This document shows, one piece after another, positions 8,485-17,671 of a stretch of DNA of 64,000 nt. The stretch covers positions 26,862 to 90,861 of the forward strand of contig NZ_LMEZ01000002.1 in the NCBI RefSeq assembly GCF_001426545.1. The letters run 5' to 3'. This stretch comes from Mycobacterium sp. Root135 (GTDB taxonomy: Bacteria; Actinomycetota; Actinomycetes; Mycobacteriales; Mycobacteriaceae). The notes beneath the pieces were generated by a model. The model was not told the DNA's origin. It made no database searches and saw only the letters and a list, made by a program, of their open reading frames with translations. The translations under genes were made by a program, and so were the position numbers. How positions within the stretch are numbered: position 1 is the first letter of the stretch; each line of letters opens with the position of its first letter.

Positions 8485-9219
8485 ATGATCGGAATGACCC
8501 GCGAGGGCAACGTACTGACACTGGAGATGCAGCGCCCCGAGCGGCGCAACGCCCTCAACGGCGAACTTCTCGACACACTGCGCGAGGCGGTCGAGAAGGC
8601 CGCCGACCAAGGCGTCCGCGCCATCGTCCTCACCGGCCAGGGCCACGTCTTCAGTTCGGGTGCGGATTTGTCCGGCGGCCAAGGCGTCGCCGACGAACTG
8701 CCGGACAAGGCAAGGGCGCTGAACCTGGCCATCGACCAGGCACCGCTTCCCGTCATCGGCGCGGTCAACGGACCTGCCATCGGGGCCGGGGTGATCCTGT
8801 CGATGATCTGCGACCTTCGCGTCGTCGCGCCGGAGGCGTACTTCCAGTTCCCCGTCGCGAAATACGGCATTGCCCTTGACAATTGGAGCATCCGCCGACT
8901 GACGTCCCTCGTCGGAGCCGGGCGGGCCCGCGGCATGCTGCTGGCCGCCGAACGGCTCACCTCCGAGGCGGCGTTGCTGACCGGCATGGCCAACCGCTCG
9001 GGCACGCTCGCCGACGCCCAGGCGTGGGCTCAGGAGATCGCCGGGTTCGCGCCGCTGGCGCTGCAACACGCCAAGCGAGTGCTCAACGACGACGGCGCCT
9101 ACGAGGACGCGTGGCCCTCGCACAAGGAGCTCTTCGACCGGGCGTGGGCCAGTGCGGACATCATCGAGGCACAGGTCGCGCGGATCGAGAAGCGGCCCGC
9201 GAACTTCACGGGGGCCTAG
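8485..9219 (+). CDS. echA6: EchA6-like crotonase-fold protein, probably non-catalytic acyl-CoA shuttle
   Basis: This 244-aa enoyl-CoA hydratase/isomerase superfamily member has the CoA-binding [10 protein letters not shown] segment near residue 20 and the oxyanion-hole regions SSGADLSGG and [13 protein letters not shown]. At the two positions of the catalytic glutamates of true hydratases it has hydrophobic residues (GAGVILSM instead of GGGCELAM, and FPVAKYG instead of a QPE motif), so hydration chemistry is unlikely. This matches mycobacterial EchA6 (Rv0905), reported to deliver acyl-CoA to FAS-II in mycolate synthesis. It is divergent from accD3 and ends one base before the next gene. Confidence 0.87.
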   Translation: MIGMTREGNVLTLEMQRPERRNALNGELLDTLREAVEKAADQGVRAIVLTGQGHVFSSGADLSGGQGVADELPDKARALNLAIDQAPLPVIGAVNGPAIGAGVILSMICDLRVVAPEAYFQFPVAKYGIALDNWSIRRLTSLVGAGRARGMLLAAERLTSEAALLTGMANRSGTLADAQAWAQEIAGFAPLALQHAKRVLNDDGAYEDAWPSHKELFDRAWASADIIEAQVARIEKRPANFTGA

Positions 9220-10326
9220 ATGATTCGGGAAGCGGTGCGATTCATCGGCGGCACGGCCGCGCTCATCGGCGGGGGCTGGGCGTTGCGGGCGGCGCAGGGT
9301 GCCCCCGAGGCGCTCGGCGCGTCGCCGGTGGAGATCGACACGGTTGCCCGGCGCTCGCCGCACTACCGCGACGGCGTCTTCGTCAACATGGAGCCCGCCT
9401 CCGAGGCCGGCCTCACCCGCCAGCAGCAGTTCGTGCTCGCGCTCGACGTCATCGGAGGCAGCTCGGTACAGCACCCCGCGACGCCGGTCCCACTCGTCAC
9501 GCCCGATCCGAGCGTGACCGCAACCGATCTCGCCGCCACCTGGTACGGCCATTCGTCGGCGTTGATCGAGGTCGACGGGTACCGCATCCTGGCAGACCCC
9601 GTGTGGAGCGACCGGTGCTCGCCGTCGCGTGCCGTCGGTCCGCAGCGGTTGCACCCGGTACCGGCCGCGCTCGAGGCGCTGCCCGCGGTGGACGCCGTGA
9701 TCATCAGCCACGACCACTACGACCACCTCGACGTCGACACCATCAAGCAGCTGGCCCTGACCCAGCGCGCCAAGTTCTACGTGCCGTTGGGCATCGGTGC
9801 GCACCTGCGGGCCTGGCACATCCCGAAGGACCGGATCGTCGAACTGGATTGGAACGAGAGCGCGCACGTCGGCGAACTCGAACTGGTCTGCACGCCCGCC
9901 CGGCACTTCTCCGGGCGCTTCCTGACGCGCAACGTCACGCTGTGGTCGTCGTGGGCGATCATCGGTCCGCGGCACCGCGCCTTCTTCGGAGGCGACACCG
10001 GGTACACGAAGAGCTTCGCCGACATCGGTGCCGACTACGGCCCATTCGACCTGACCCTGATGCCGATCGGTGCCTATCACCCCGGCTGGCCAGACATCCA
10101 CATGAACCCGGAGGACGCCGTCCGGGCGCACCGAGACGTATCCGACGCCGGCTTGCTGCTGCCGATCCACTGGGCGACGTTCCGGCTGGCGCCCCACCCG
10201 TGGTCCGAACCCGTCGAGCGGCTGCTCACCGCGGCCGAGGATGACGGGGTCCGGGTGGTGACGCCCAAGCCCGGTCTGCGGGTCGAACCGGCGACGGCCG
10301 AATTGGACCCATGGTGGCGGGCCTGA
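9220..10326 (+). CDS. MBL-fold hydrolase, NAPE-PLD-like (Rv0906-type)
   Basis: The 368-aa protein has a short hydrophobic N-terminus (IGGTAALIGGGWALRAA) that could be a signal or anchor, followed by a metallo-beta-lactamase fold. The metal motif SHDHYDHLD (HxHxDH) lies at about residues 164-172. Further ligands are visible in ARHFSGR and GGDTGY, and a late histidine in LPIHWATF. The overall pattern resembles N-acyl-phosphatidylethanolamine phospholipase D and UlaG-like hydrolases. It starts directly after the echA6 stop with no gap, so the two are translationally linked. A lipid substrate is inferred from family and context only. Confidence 0.83.
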   Translation: MIREAVRFIGGTAALIGGGWALRAAQGAPEALGASPVEIDTVARRSPHYRDGVFVNMEPASEAGLTRQQQFVLALDVIGGSSVQHPATPVPLVTPDPSVTATDLAATWYGHSSALIEVDGYRILADPVWSDRCSPSRAVGPQRLHPVPAALEALPAVDAVIISHDHYDHLDVDTIKQLALTQRAKFYVPLGIGAHLRAWHIPKDRIVELDWNESAHVGELELVCTPARHFSGRFLTRNVTLWSSWAIIGPRHRAFFGGDTGYTKSFADIGADYGPFDLTLMPIGAYHPGWPDIHMNPEDAVRAHRDVSDAGLLLPIHWATFRLAPHPWSEPVERLLTAAEDDGVRVVTPKPGLRVEPATAELDPWWRA

Positions 10327-10343
10327 CCGGATAGCGTGCTGGT

Positions 10344-11912
10344 GTGAAGACCCCGAGGCGCGTCCTGGTTTGTCTGGTTGCCGTGGCCGCGCTGGTGGCC
10401 GGGTGCGACGCCAAGCCGGCGGCACCAACCCCGGAGGTCCCGCCGCAGGAGCAGCCCGCGGAGTCGCTGCCCGAGAACGCCGTCGCCGACGCCGTGGGCA
10501 AGATCGACGGGCTGGTCGACGGCCTGATGAAGAAGTCGGGTATCCCCGGCATGGCCGTCGCGGTGGTCCACGGCGGAAAGACTGTGTACGCCAAGGGCTT
10601 CGGGGTGAAGGACGCGAACAAGGGGGACGATCCCGCCAACAAGGTCGACCCCGACACGGTGTTCCAACTGGCGTCGCTGTCGAAGCCGGTCGGCGCCACC
10701 GTCGTCGCGCACCAGGTGGGGCAAGGCGCCATCAGCTGGGACACCCCGATCGTCGAGAAGCTGCCGTGGTTTGCGCTGTCGGACCCGGCGATCACCAAAC
10801 TCGTCACCGTCGGCGACATGTATTCACACCGATCCGGGCTGCCGGATCATGCCGGTGACTTGCTCGAGGACATGGGCTATGACCGGCGCTACGTGCTCGA
10901 GCATCTCCGCGACTATCCGCTCGACGCGTTCCGAACGTCGTACGCCTACACCAACTTCGGCCTGACCACGGGCGCCGAGGCCGTCGCGGCGGGGGCTGGC
11001 AAGTCGTGGGAGGACCTCAGCCAGGACGTCCTCTACCGGCCGCTGGGCATGACGTCGACCAGTTCGCGTTTCGCCGACTACGCGGCGCGACCGGACCGCG
11101 CGGTCGGGCACATCCACGTCGACGGCCGCTACGAGCCGAAGTACGTTCGCGACCCTCAGGCCCAGACCCCGGCAGGTGGGGTCAGCAGTTCGGTCAACGA
11201 CATGACGCACTGGCTGAAGATGTTGCTCGCCAACGGCACCTACGACGGCAAGACCGTCGTCGACCCCAAGGCCCTGCTGCCCGCGCTGACGGCACAGAGT
11301 GTGTCGGACCGCGCGACGGATCCGTCGGCGCGGTCGGGGTTCTACGGGTACGGCTTCAACGTCGGAACGACGTCGGATGCCCGCACCCAGATGAGCCACT
11401 CGGGGGCCTTCGAGTTGGGCTCCGGAACGAACTTCCTGATGCTGCCGTCCGCGGACGTGGCGATCGTGGCGCTCACCAATGCCACGCCCGCCGGGGTGCC
11501 GGAGACACTCACCGCCGAGTTCGCCGACCTGGTGCAGTTCGGCAAGGTCCGCGAGGACTGGTTCCCGTTGTACAACAACGCCTTCCTTCAGATGGAGCAG
11601 CCGGAGGGTTCACTCGCAGGCAAGACGCAGCCGGCGAACCCGGTGCCGGCCAAGCCGTTGACGGCATACGTCGGCGACTACGCCAACCCCTTCTGGGGGC
11701 CGGCCCGGGTCACGCAGCAGGGCGACGGGCTTCAGGTGGCGGTGGGCCCCAAACTCGTCTTCCCGCTTCGGCATTGGGACGGTGACGTATTCAGCGCCAG
11801 TTTCGTCACCGAGAACTCGCCACCGGGCAGTGTGTCCACGGCGACGTTCGACGGCAACCGGCTGACACTCGAGTACTACGACCAGGACGGCAAGGGAACT
11901 TTCACCCGATGA
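10344..11912 (+). CDS. Lipoprotein serine hydrolase, class C beta-lactamase-like (Rv0907-type)
   Basis: The 522-aa exported lipoprotein starts at a GTG ([11 protein letters not shown]) with a signal peptide ending in the lipobox VAGC at about residues 18-21. A Pro/Glu-rich linker follows, then a serine beta-lactamase/esterase domain. The catalytic SxxK is SLSKP at about residue 112, the YxN motif is YTN in SYAYTNFG, and an HSG-type third motif is MSHSGAF. A C-terminal beta-rich domain completes the protein, as in EstB/PBP4*-like enzymes. The stop overlaps the ctpE start by ATGA, so the two genes are coupled. The substrate is unknown; cell-envelope ester or peptide hydrolysis is plausible. Confidence 0.87.
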   Translation: MKTPRRVLVCLVAVAALVAGCDAKPAAPTPEVPPQEQPAESLPENAVADAVGKIDGLVDGLMKKSGIPGMAVAVVHGGKTVYAKGFGVKDANKGDDPANKVDPDTVFQLASLSKPVGATVVAHQVGQGAISWDTPIVEKLPWFALSDPAITKLVTVGDMYSHRSGLPDHAGDLLEDMGYDRRYVLEHLRDYPLDAFRTSYAYTNFGLTTGAEAVAAGAGKSWEDLSQDVLYRPLGMTSTSSRFADYAARPDRAVGHIHVDGRYEPKYVRDPQAQTPAGGVSSSVNDMTHWLKMLLANGTYDGKTVVDPKALLPALTAQSVSDRATDPSARSGFYGYGFNVGTTSDARTQMSHSGAFELGSGTNFLMLPSADVAIVALTNATPAGVPETLTAEFADLVQFGKVREDWFPLYNNAFLQMEQPEGSLAGKTQPANPVPAKPLTAYVGDYANPFWGPARVTQQGDGLQVAVGPKLVFPLRHWDGDVFSASFVTENSPPGSVSTATFDGNRLTLEYYDQDGKGTFTR

Positions 11913-14281
11913 GCGCGGTGGGGCTCTCCGACGCCGAGGTGGCGCAACGCGTCGCCGACGGCTTGGCCAACGACGTCCCGGCCAGGGCGGCGCGCAGTGT
12001 CAAGGAGATCGTTCGGGCCAACGTGTTCACCCGGATCAACGCGATTCTCGGGGTGCTGCTGGTCATCGTGCTGTCGACGGGGTCGGTGATCAACGGTCTG
12101 TTCGGCATCCTGATCGTCGCGAACAGCGCGATCGGCATCATTCAGGAGTTGCGCGCCAAGCGGACCCTGGACAGGTTGGCCATCGTCGGTCAGGCAAAAC
12201 CGGTGGTGCGCAGGCAGTCCGGGACGGGGCCGCGCTCACCCGGTGAGGTGGTGCTCGACGACGTCATCGAGATCGGGCCTGGTGACCAGATCGTGGTCGA
12301 CGGCGAGGTGCTCGAGGAGTCGAACCTCGAAGTCGACGAGTCGCTGCTCACCGGTGAGGCCGATCCGATGGCCAAGGATGCCGGCGACGAGGTCAAGTCC
12401 GGCAGCTTCGTCGTCGCGGGCAGCGGGGCGTACCGCGCGACGAAGGTGGGCCGCGAGGCCTACGCCGCCAAGCTCGCGGACGAAGCCAGCAAGTTCACCC
12501 TGGTGAAGTCCGAATTGCGCAGTGGCATCGACAAGATCCTCCAGTTCATCACCTACCTGTTGGTTCCCGCCGGGCTGCTGACCATCTACACGCAGCTGTT
12601 CACCACCGACGCCGGGTGGCGAGAGTCGGTGCTGCGCATGGTCGGTGCGTTGGTGCCGATGGTGCCCGAGGGCCTGGTGCTGATGACGTCGATCGCGTTC
12701 GCGGTCGGAGTGGTGCGGCTGGGCCGGCGGCAATGCCTGGTGCAGGAGCTGCCTGCCATCGAGGGTCTCGCCAGGGTCGACGTCGTGTGTGCAGACAAGA
12801 CGGGGACGCTGACCGAGAACGGCATGCGGTTGGCCGATTTGAGGACCTTCGGTACGGACGACTGCGCGGACGTGTTGGCGTCCCTGGCCGCCGACGACGA
12901 CCGTCCCAACGCCAGCATGCAGGCCATCGCGGAGGCCTACGACCAGCCGCCCGGGTGGACCGCCACCGCGAGTGCGCCGTTCAAGTCGGCGACCAAGTGG
13001 AGCGGAACGTCCTATGAGGGCCACGGCAATTGGGTGATCGGTGCGCCCGACGTGCTACTCGACCCGTCGTCGCCCGACGCCGACGAGGCCGAGCGGATCG
13101 GGGCGCGGGGCCTTCGGGTGCTGCTCCTAGGTTCGTCGGACCGCCCGGTCGACGCGCCCGACGCGCCGGGCGTCGTCACGCCGGTGGCGTTGGTGGTGCT
13201 CGAGCAGCGGGTGCGCCGGGATGCTCGCGACACCCTCGATTACTTTGCCGCCCAACGGGTCACGGTCAAGGTGATCTCGGGTGACAACGCCGTGTCGGTC
13301 GGCGCGGTTGCGGACAGCCTCGGTCTGCATGGTGAGACGCTCGACGCCAGACGCCTCCCAGAGGATCCCGAGGCGCTCGCGGACACCGTCGCCGAGTACA
13401 CGACGTTCGGCCGAGTGCGACCCGACCAGAAGCGGGCGATGGTGCACGCCTTGCAGTCTCGCGGTCACACCGTCGCGATGACCGGTGACGGGGTCAACGA
13501 CGTGTTGGCGCTCAAGGACGCCGACATCGGTGTCGCCATGGGCTCGGGAAGCTCCGCCTCCCGCGCGGTGGCGCAGATCGTGTTGCTCGACGACAAGTTC
13601 GCCACCCTGCCGTACGTCGTCGGCGAGGGCAGGCGCGTCATCGGCAACATCGAGCGCGTCTCGAATCTGTTCCTGACCAAGACGGTGTACTCGGTGCTGC
13701 TGGCCGTCTTGGTGGGCATGGCGGGACTGTCGGCCAAGGTGTTCGGCACCGACCCGCTGCTGTTCCCGTTCCAGCCGATCCACGTCACGATCGCCGCCTG
13801 GTTCACCATTGGCATCCCCGCGTTCGTGCTGTCGCTGGCGCCCAACCGCGAGCGCGCGCACACGGGGTTCGTCCGGCGCGTGATGACCTCCGCGTTGCCA
13901 AGCGGGCTCGTCATCGGGATCGCGACGTTCACCAGCTATCTGCTCGCCTACGAAGGTCGGGCGTCGACGGTGGTCGAGCAGACGCAGGCGTCGACGGCGG
14001 CGTTGATCACGCTGTTGGTGGGTGCGCTGTGGGTCCTTGCCGTGGTGGCCCGTCCGTACGAGTGGTGGCGGATCGGGCTGGTCGCCGTCTCGGCTCTGGC
14101 GTACGTGGTGATCTTCGCGCTGCCGCTGACGAGGAAGGCCTTCATTCTGGATCCGTCGAACGTCGCGGCCACCACGACGGCGCTGTCCATCGGGGTGGCG
14201 GCCGCCGTGCTGGTCGAGATCTCGTGGTGGGTGCAGGGACGCGTCCTCGGTGAACCCCGACGATTGTGGCGATCGGCCTAG
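11909..14281 (+). CDS. ctpE: P-type cation-transporting ATPase CtpE
   Basis: This 790-aa membrane ATPase has the actuator motif LTGEADP (about residue 150), a TM4 segment with MVPEGL, the phosphorylation motif DKTGTLTE (Asp about 297) and the hinge [18 protein letters not shown] (about 525). A C-terminal membrane bundle follows. No N-terminal heavy-metal-binding domain is present. Length, motifs and the conserved position after the Rv0907-type gene fit mycobacterial CtpE (Rv0908), for which a calcium-uptake role has been reported in M. smegmatis. It overlaps the upstream lipoprotein gene by 4 nt and meets the MarR gene convergently with a 4-nt overlap. Confidence 0.92.
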   Translation: MSAVGLSDAEVAQRVADGLANDVPARAARSVKEIVRANVFTRINAILGVLLVIVLSTGSVINGLFGILIVANSAIGIIQELRAKRTLDRLAIVGQAKPVVRRQSGTGPRSPGEVVLDDVIEIGPGDQIVVDGEVLEESNLEVDESLLTGEADPMAKDAGDEVKSGSFVVAGSGAYRATKVGREAYAAKLADEASKFTLVKSELRSGIDKILQFITYLLVPAGLLTIYTQLFTTDAGWRESVLRMVGALVPMVPEGLVLMTSIAFAVGVVRLGRRQCLVQELPAIEGLARVDVVCADKTGTLTENGMRLADLRTFGTDDCADVLASLAADDDRPNASMQAIAEAYDQPPGWTATASAPFKSATKWSGTSYEGHGNWVIGAPDVLLDPSSPDADEAERIGARGLRVLLLGSSDRPVDAPDAPGVVTPVALVVLEQRVRRDARDTLDYFAAQRVTVKVISGDNAVSVGAVADSLGLHGETLDARRLPEDPEALADTVAEYTTFGRVRPDQKRAMVHALQSRGHTVAMTGDGVNDVLALKDADIGVAMGSGSSASRAVAQIVLLDDKFATLPYVVGEGRRVIGNIERVSNLFLTKTVYSVLLAVLVGMAGLSAKVFGTDPLLFPFQPIHVTIAAWFTIGIPAFVLSLAPNRERAHTGFVRRVMTSALPSGLVIGIATFTSYLLAYEGRASTVVEQTQASTAALITLLVGALWVLAVVARPYEWWRIGLVAVSALAYVVIFALPLTRKAFILDPSNVAATTTALSIGVAAAVLVEISWWVQGRVLGEPRRLWRSA

Positions 14282-14730
14282 CTCGGGGGAGTGGCGTCGC
14301 GCAGTGAGTCGATCATCGTGCGCAGGATCCTCGACGCGGCTGCCTGCTCGGTCTCGGTCATGTCGGCCAGCATCCTGAGTTCGACGGAGCGGACCGCCGC
14401 GGTCGCCGTCTCCAGGCTCCGTCGGCCGCGGGCGGTGAGCCGGGTGGGAAGGGCCTTGCCGACCGGTGCCTCCGTCGGCCGACTGACGTAGCCCTCTCGC
14501 TCCAGGGTCTGGAGCAGCACGTTCATCGACTGCCGGGTGACGAACGCGCCGCGGGCGAGCTCGGAGTTCGACAGGCCGGGTCGTTGGGCCAGCAGTTCGA
14601 GGCAGGCGTAGTGCGTGACGCTCATCTCGAGCGGCCGCAGCACCTCCTCCATGGCCGCGCGCAGAACGCTCGACGCCTCCTTCAGCAGATAGCCCAGCGA
14701 CGTCTGCAGGTGGACCCCGTCTTGACTCAT
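14278..14730 (-). CDS. MarR family transcriptional regulator
   Basis: The 150-aa winged-helix protein shows the MarR core [22 protein letters not shown] (here [11 protein letters not shown]), the recognition helix region [20 protein letters not shown] and the wing [23 protein letters not shown] 14730 is preferred over the upstream ATG 14754, because the longer form would encode the operator inside the gene. The chosen ATG overlaps operator 1, so mRNA may be short-leadered or leaderless. It is divergent from a VOC gene; both probably respond to the same repressor. The ligand is unknown, and thiol or electrophile stress would suit a VOC target. Confidence 0.85.
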   Translation of the reverse strand: MSQDGVHLQTSLGYLLKEASSVLRAAMEEVLRPLEMSVTHYACLELLAQRPGLSNSELARGAFVTRQSMNVLLQTLEREGYVSRPTEAPVGKALPTRLTARGRRSLETATAAVRSVELRMLADMTETEQAAASRILRTMIDSLRDATPPS

Positions 14731-14773
14731 GTCAGTATTCTGACATAGGTTCATTCATGTCAGATAACTGACA
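14730..14773. promoter_or_regulatory. Two tandem MarR operators
   Basis: Two copies of the same dyad TGTCAG-N4-CTGACA occur at 14730-14745 (spacer TATT) and 14758-14773 (spacer ATAA), with centres 28 bp apart. Both arms are perfect in both copies. The first overlaps the MarR start codon and the second lies about 20 nt before the VOC start. This fits autoregulation and control of the VOC gene by the divergent MarR protein. Confidence 0.8.
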
Positions 14774-14791
14774 CGAATGGAAGGAAATCCC

Positions 14792-15160
14792 ATGCCCGTC
14801 ACCGGCCCCGACTTCATCTCGCTCCAAACCCGCGACCGCGACGCCTCGCAGGCGTTCTACGAGCAGTACCTCGGCCTCGTCCGATCCCCGGCCGGACCTC
14901 CGCACGCGGTCGTCTTCGACACGAAGCCGATCGCGTTCGCGCTGCGCGACGTCGTTCCCGGCACCGATCTCACCTCCGTCGCGCAGCCCGGAATCGGAGC
15001 CGCCATCTGGCTGCACGCCACCGACGTCCAGGCCATTCACGACGCTCTCGCCGCCGACGGTCACGCGATCGTCGCCGCACCGGTCGACGGTCCATTCGGT
15101 CGAACGTTCACCTTCGCCGACCCTGACGGCTACCAGGTGACCCTTCACGATCGCGCCTGA
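14792..15160 (+). CDS. VOC family protein (glyoxalase/bleomycin-resistance-like)
   Basis: The 122-aa single-domain VOC protein shows FISLQTRDRDASQAFYEQYLGL at the N-terminus (split over strand 1 and helix 1) and ends with the hallmark FTFADPDGYQVTLHDRA. ATG 14792 is chosen over ATG 14777 because GGAAGG lies at proper distance before it. Potential metal ligands include the late H and E/D positions, but one N-terminal His/Glu ligand is replaced (FISLQ), so the metal centre may be absent or different. It is under a double MarR operator, which suggests inducible detoxification. The substrate is unknown. Confidence 0.82.
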   Translation: MPVTGPDFISLQTRDRDASQAFYEQYLGLVRSPAGPPHAVVFDTKPIAFALRDVVPGTDLTSVAQPGIGAAIWLHATDVQAIHDALAADGHAIVAAPVDGPFGRTFTFADPDGYQVTLHDRA

Positions 15161-15211
15161 TCGGGCCCACTGCTCCTCCGCCGCCATTGCGAGCCGGATT
15201 AGGGTGGTGTC

Positions 15212-15484
15212 ATGGGATTTCTTGACAAGCTGAAGGACCTGGCGTCGAAGAACGCCGACAAGGTCGACGTGGCCATCGAGAAGGCCGGTGACCTCGTCGA
15301 CAAGAAGACGCAGGGCAAGTACGCAGGGCAGGTCGACAAGGTGCAGGAGGCCGCGAAGAAGGCGGCCAGGGACAACGCCGGACGACCTCCCGCTGGGCAG
15401 CAGCCTCCCGCCACGCCACCTCCGGCCCCGCAGCCGCCGACCACACCCCCCGCCACCCCGGCCGGACCTCCTCCCGCCTCGTAA
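15212..15484 (+). CDS. Rv0909/MT0933-family antitoxin-like protein
   Basis: This 90-aa protein has a charged helical N-terminal half (MGFLDKLKDLASKNADKVD, then AIEKAGDLVDKKTQGKYAGQ) that matches the small Rv0909/MT0933 antitoxin family. The Pro/Ala-rich tail after residue 57 (PPAGQQPPATPPPAPQPP) is longer than in the roughly 59-aa M. tuberculosis protein. It stops 3 nt before the SRPBCC gene, the usual pairing, and the position after ctpE is conserved. The antitoxin label comes from published family annotation; activity cannot be read from sequence. Confidence 0.8.
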   Translation: MGFLDKLKDLASKNADKVDVAIEKAGDLVDKKTQGKYAGQVDKVQEAAKKAARDNAGRPPAGQQPPATPPPAPQPPTTPPATPAGPPPAS

Positions 15485-15487
15485 GCC

Positions 15488-15928
15488 ATGGCGAAACTCT
15501 CGGTCTCCGTCGACGTACCCCTGCCACCGGAGAAGGCCTGGGAGGCCGCATCGGACCTGTCGCGGTACAAGGAGTGGCTGACGATTCACCGGGTGTGGCG
15601 CAGCACGTTGCCCGACACCCTGGAGAAGGGCGCCAAGCTGGCCTCGGTCGTCGAGGTCAAGGGAATGATGAACCTGGTCCGGTGGACCATCGTCAGCTAC
15701 AAGCCACCGCACTCGCTGACCCTCGACGGTGACGGCAAGGGCGGGGTCAAGGTCAAGCTGATCGGCAGGGTCAAACCCGCCGACGACGAGGCGACCAGCT
15801 CCACCGTCACCTTCGACGTGCACCTGGGTGGGCCTGCGCTGTTCGGCCCGATCGGGATGATCGTCGCCAGTTCGCTGAAGGGCGACATCCGCGAATCGCT
15901 GGACAAGTTCAAGACCGTCTTCGCGTAG
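15488..15928 (+). CDS. SRPBCC-fold protein, Rv0910-type putative toxin
   Basis: The 146-aa protein has a START/SRPBCC helix-grip pattern: SVSVDVPLPPEKAWEAASDL at the N-terminus, a central beta sheet, and the long C-terminal helix LKGDIRESLDKFKTVFA. It matches mycobacterial Rv0910, annotated as the toxin partner of Rv0909. The 3-nt gap to the preceding gene indicates coupled translation. The fold usually binds hydrophobic ligands, so a lipid-binding role is an alternative to the toxin annotation. Its last 20 nt overlap the convergent channel gene. Confidence 0.82.
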   Translation: MAKLSVSVDVPLPPEKAWEAASDLSRYKEWLTIHRVWRSTLPDTLEKGAKLASVVEVKGMMNLVRWTIVSYKPPHSLTLDGDGKGGVKVKLIGRVKPADDEATSSTVTFDVHLGGPALFGPIGMIVASSLKGDIRESLDKFKTVFA

Positions 15929-17621
15929 CCGTCCCCGCCGTATCGGACTGCCCCTCGTGCAACGTCTCCAGAAGTTCGCGGTGTGGGCCGACGAGATACG
16001 CGGTGTCGCCTGCGCACAAACGGGTCTCTCGGCGAGGATGGAGTTGGACGTCCCCCGGGCGGTGCTTGATCGCGATCACCCGGGTTTGGGTGGACATGTC
16101 CGCCATTCGCAGCCCGTCCAGCTTGCTACCCGGCTCCACCTCGACGCCGCCGACCATGAAGGACTGCTGTCCCACCGAGAACGTGCCGAGTACCTCAAGT
16201 CCCATCGCGGCGCCGATGAACCACGGCGCCGCGAGCTCGACGGTCGACCGCACGTTTTCGAAGCCAAAGCGTTGGGCAACAGCGCTTCCCAGCGTCCGGT
16301 CGTAAACCCGCAGCACCACCGGGACGCCCGGCTGATCCGCTGATTTCAGCCACCGCTGGCCAAGCCGTTCGCGAAGCACGATGCCCGTCTCGATGTTCAC
16401 CATGTCGTCCTGCGTGAGAACCGCCACCGCCATGGCGTCGTCGATGCGGACGGAGTCGAGCGTCTCGGCCAACGTGGCATCGCCGAAGATCACCGGTACG
16501 TCGAGCTGCGCCGCCGAGGCGAGGTAGCGGTTGTCACGGCTGCGTTCGACGACCACGACGTCGTGCCCGTCGGCCTTCAGGTCGGCCACCACCCGGATGC
16601 CGAACGATCCGAGCCCGACGACGACGATGTGATCGGTCAGGTCGCGTACCTTGCGTCGACCGGCGTTCTGCCCGATGCGCCGGGACAGCAGTAGATCGGC
16701 GACGAAGGCCATCAACACGGCGGTGGTCGTGACACCGGCGAACATCAACACGATGCCGAACAATCGCAACCAGGTCGGCTGGTCGACGAAGCTGAAGTCG
16801 CCGTAGCCGACGGTGGCGATCGTCTCGGTGGAGAAGTACAGCGCGTCGACGATGCTCATGCCGGGTCGGTCGTAGGCGAAGCGCAGCAGCACCGTGGCCC
16901 CGAGTAGCAGACTCATCGACACGGCCAGGGCTTTGAAGAAGTTCGGATTCACGTCCTCGCGAAACGCGCGTATCGCGTCGGCCATCGGCTTCATCGGCGA
17001 CCGTCTCTGGTGCACCGCTGTCATCCGAGACGCAGTGACGGCGATGCCTTGCGCGGCAAGCTCCTCGGCCGTGCCGATCATCGCCGTCCAGTCCCCGGGC
17101 GCCACGCGCTCGTCGCGGCCCGGGCACGGCACCACCGTCCCAGTGTCCGGTGATTGCTCGCCCCGCAGCACGGCGACCGGAGCCAGATCGCCGAAGATCT
17201 CCCGCAGCGTGGCGGCCCGTGGCGCTGCCGTGCCGGAGACGACGAATTCGATGCCTGCGACGGTGATCGAGTGCGTGGTGCGCGACAGGCAGGCCTCGAC
17301 GACCGACGGCGCCGCCACGTCGGCGACGTCCAGGATGGCACCCGGGCCGTTCCCGATGGCGACGGCTTCCCGGAGAACGCCGTTGGCCAGCCGGGCGACG
17401 ACGCGCACGGTGGCATTCAACTGTCGTCCCAGTAAGGCGATTTCAAGGTTGAGAGCGTCGTCGTCGGCGGCACAGATCAACGCGGCCGCAGCGGTGATGC
17501 CTGCCTCGCTCAGTTCGGCGGCGGACTCGACGACCGCGATATCTCGGCCGGCGCTGCGGAGCTGTTCGACGATCCGCGACCCCAGCGGATCGTCGCCGCA
17601 GACGATGATGTGCCCCTCCAT
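15909..17621 (-). CDS. Potassium channel protein with two RCK/TrkA-N domains
   Basis: The 570-aa protein has an unusual order. An RCK-N Rossmann domain opens the chain (MEGHIIVCGDDPLGSRIVEQL, residues 1-140). A two-TM pore module follows: TM1 about 228-247, selectivity filter TVGYGD about 268-273, TM2 about 283-308. A second TrkA-N domain (HIVVVGLGSFGIRVVADL, from about 332) and a TrkA-C-like end (GDTAYLVGPHREL) complete it. The first nucleotide-binding loop (CGDDPLGS) departs from GxGxxG, whereas the second (GLGSFG) conforms, so the halves may differ in ligand. The TVGYGD filter indicates K+ selectivity. It is a single gene, convergent with the SRPBCC gene and divergent from BKACE. Confidence 0.85.
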   Translation of the reverse strand: MEGHIIVCGDDPLGSRIVEQLRSAGRDIAVVESAAELSEAGITAAAALICAADDDALNLEIALLGRQLNATVRVVARLANGVLREAVAIGNGPGAILDVADVAAPSVVEACLSRTTHSITVAGIEFVVSGTAAPRAATLREIFGDLAPVAVLRGEQSPDTGTVVPCPGRDERVAPGDWTAMIGTAEELAAQGIAVTASRMTAVHQRRSPMKPMADAIRAFREDVNPNFFKALAVSMSLLLGATVLLRFAYDRPGMSIVDALYFSTETIATVGYGDFSFVDQPTWLRLFGIVLMFAGVTTTAVLMAFVADLLLSRRIGQNAGRRKVRDLTDHIVVVGLGSFGIRVVADLKADGHDVVVVERSRDNRYLASAAQLDVPVIFGDATLAETLDSVRIDDAMAVAVLTQDDMVNIETGIVLRERLGQRWLKSADQPGVPVVLRVYDRTLGSAVAQRFGFENVRSTVELAAPWFIGAAMGLEVLGTFSVGQQSFMVGGVEVEPGSKLDGLRMADMSTQTRVIAIKHRPGDVQLHPRRETRLCAGDTAYLVGPHRELLETLHEGQSDTAGTATRRRS

Positions 17622-17671
17622 GGAGAGACGGTACTTCGGAAAGCCCGACGGGGAGAGGCGAAGATGGACCC

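Noticed and set aside
7387..10428. 1013-aa open frame on the minus strand
   Set aside because: It is antisense to echA6 and the MBL gene and runs out of frame through accD3. Its composition is Arg/Pro/Gly-rich with no domain pattern, typical of a shadow frame in high-GC DNA.
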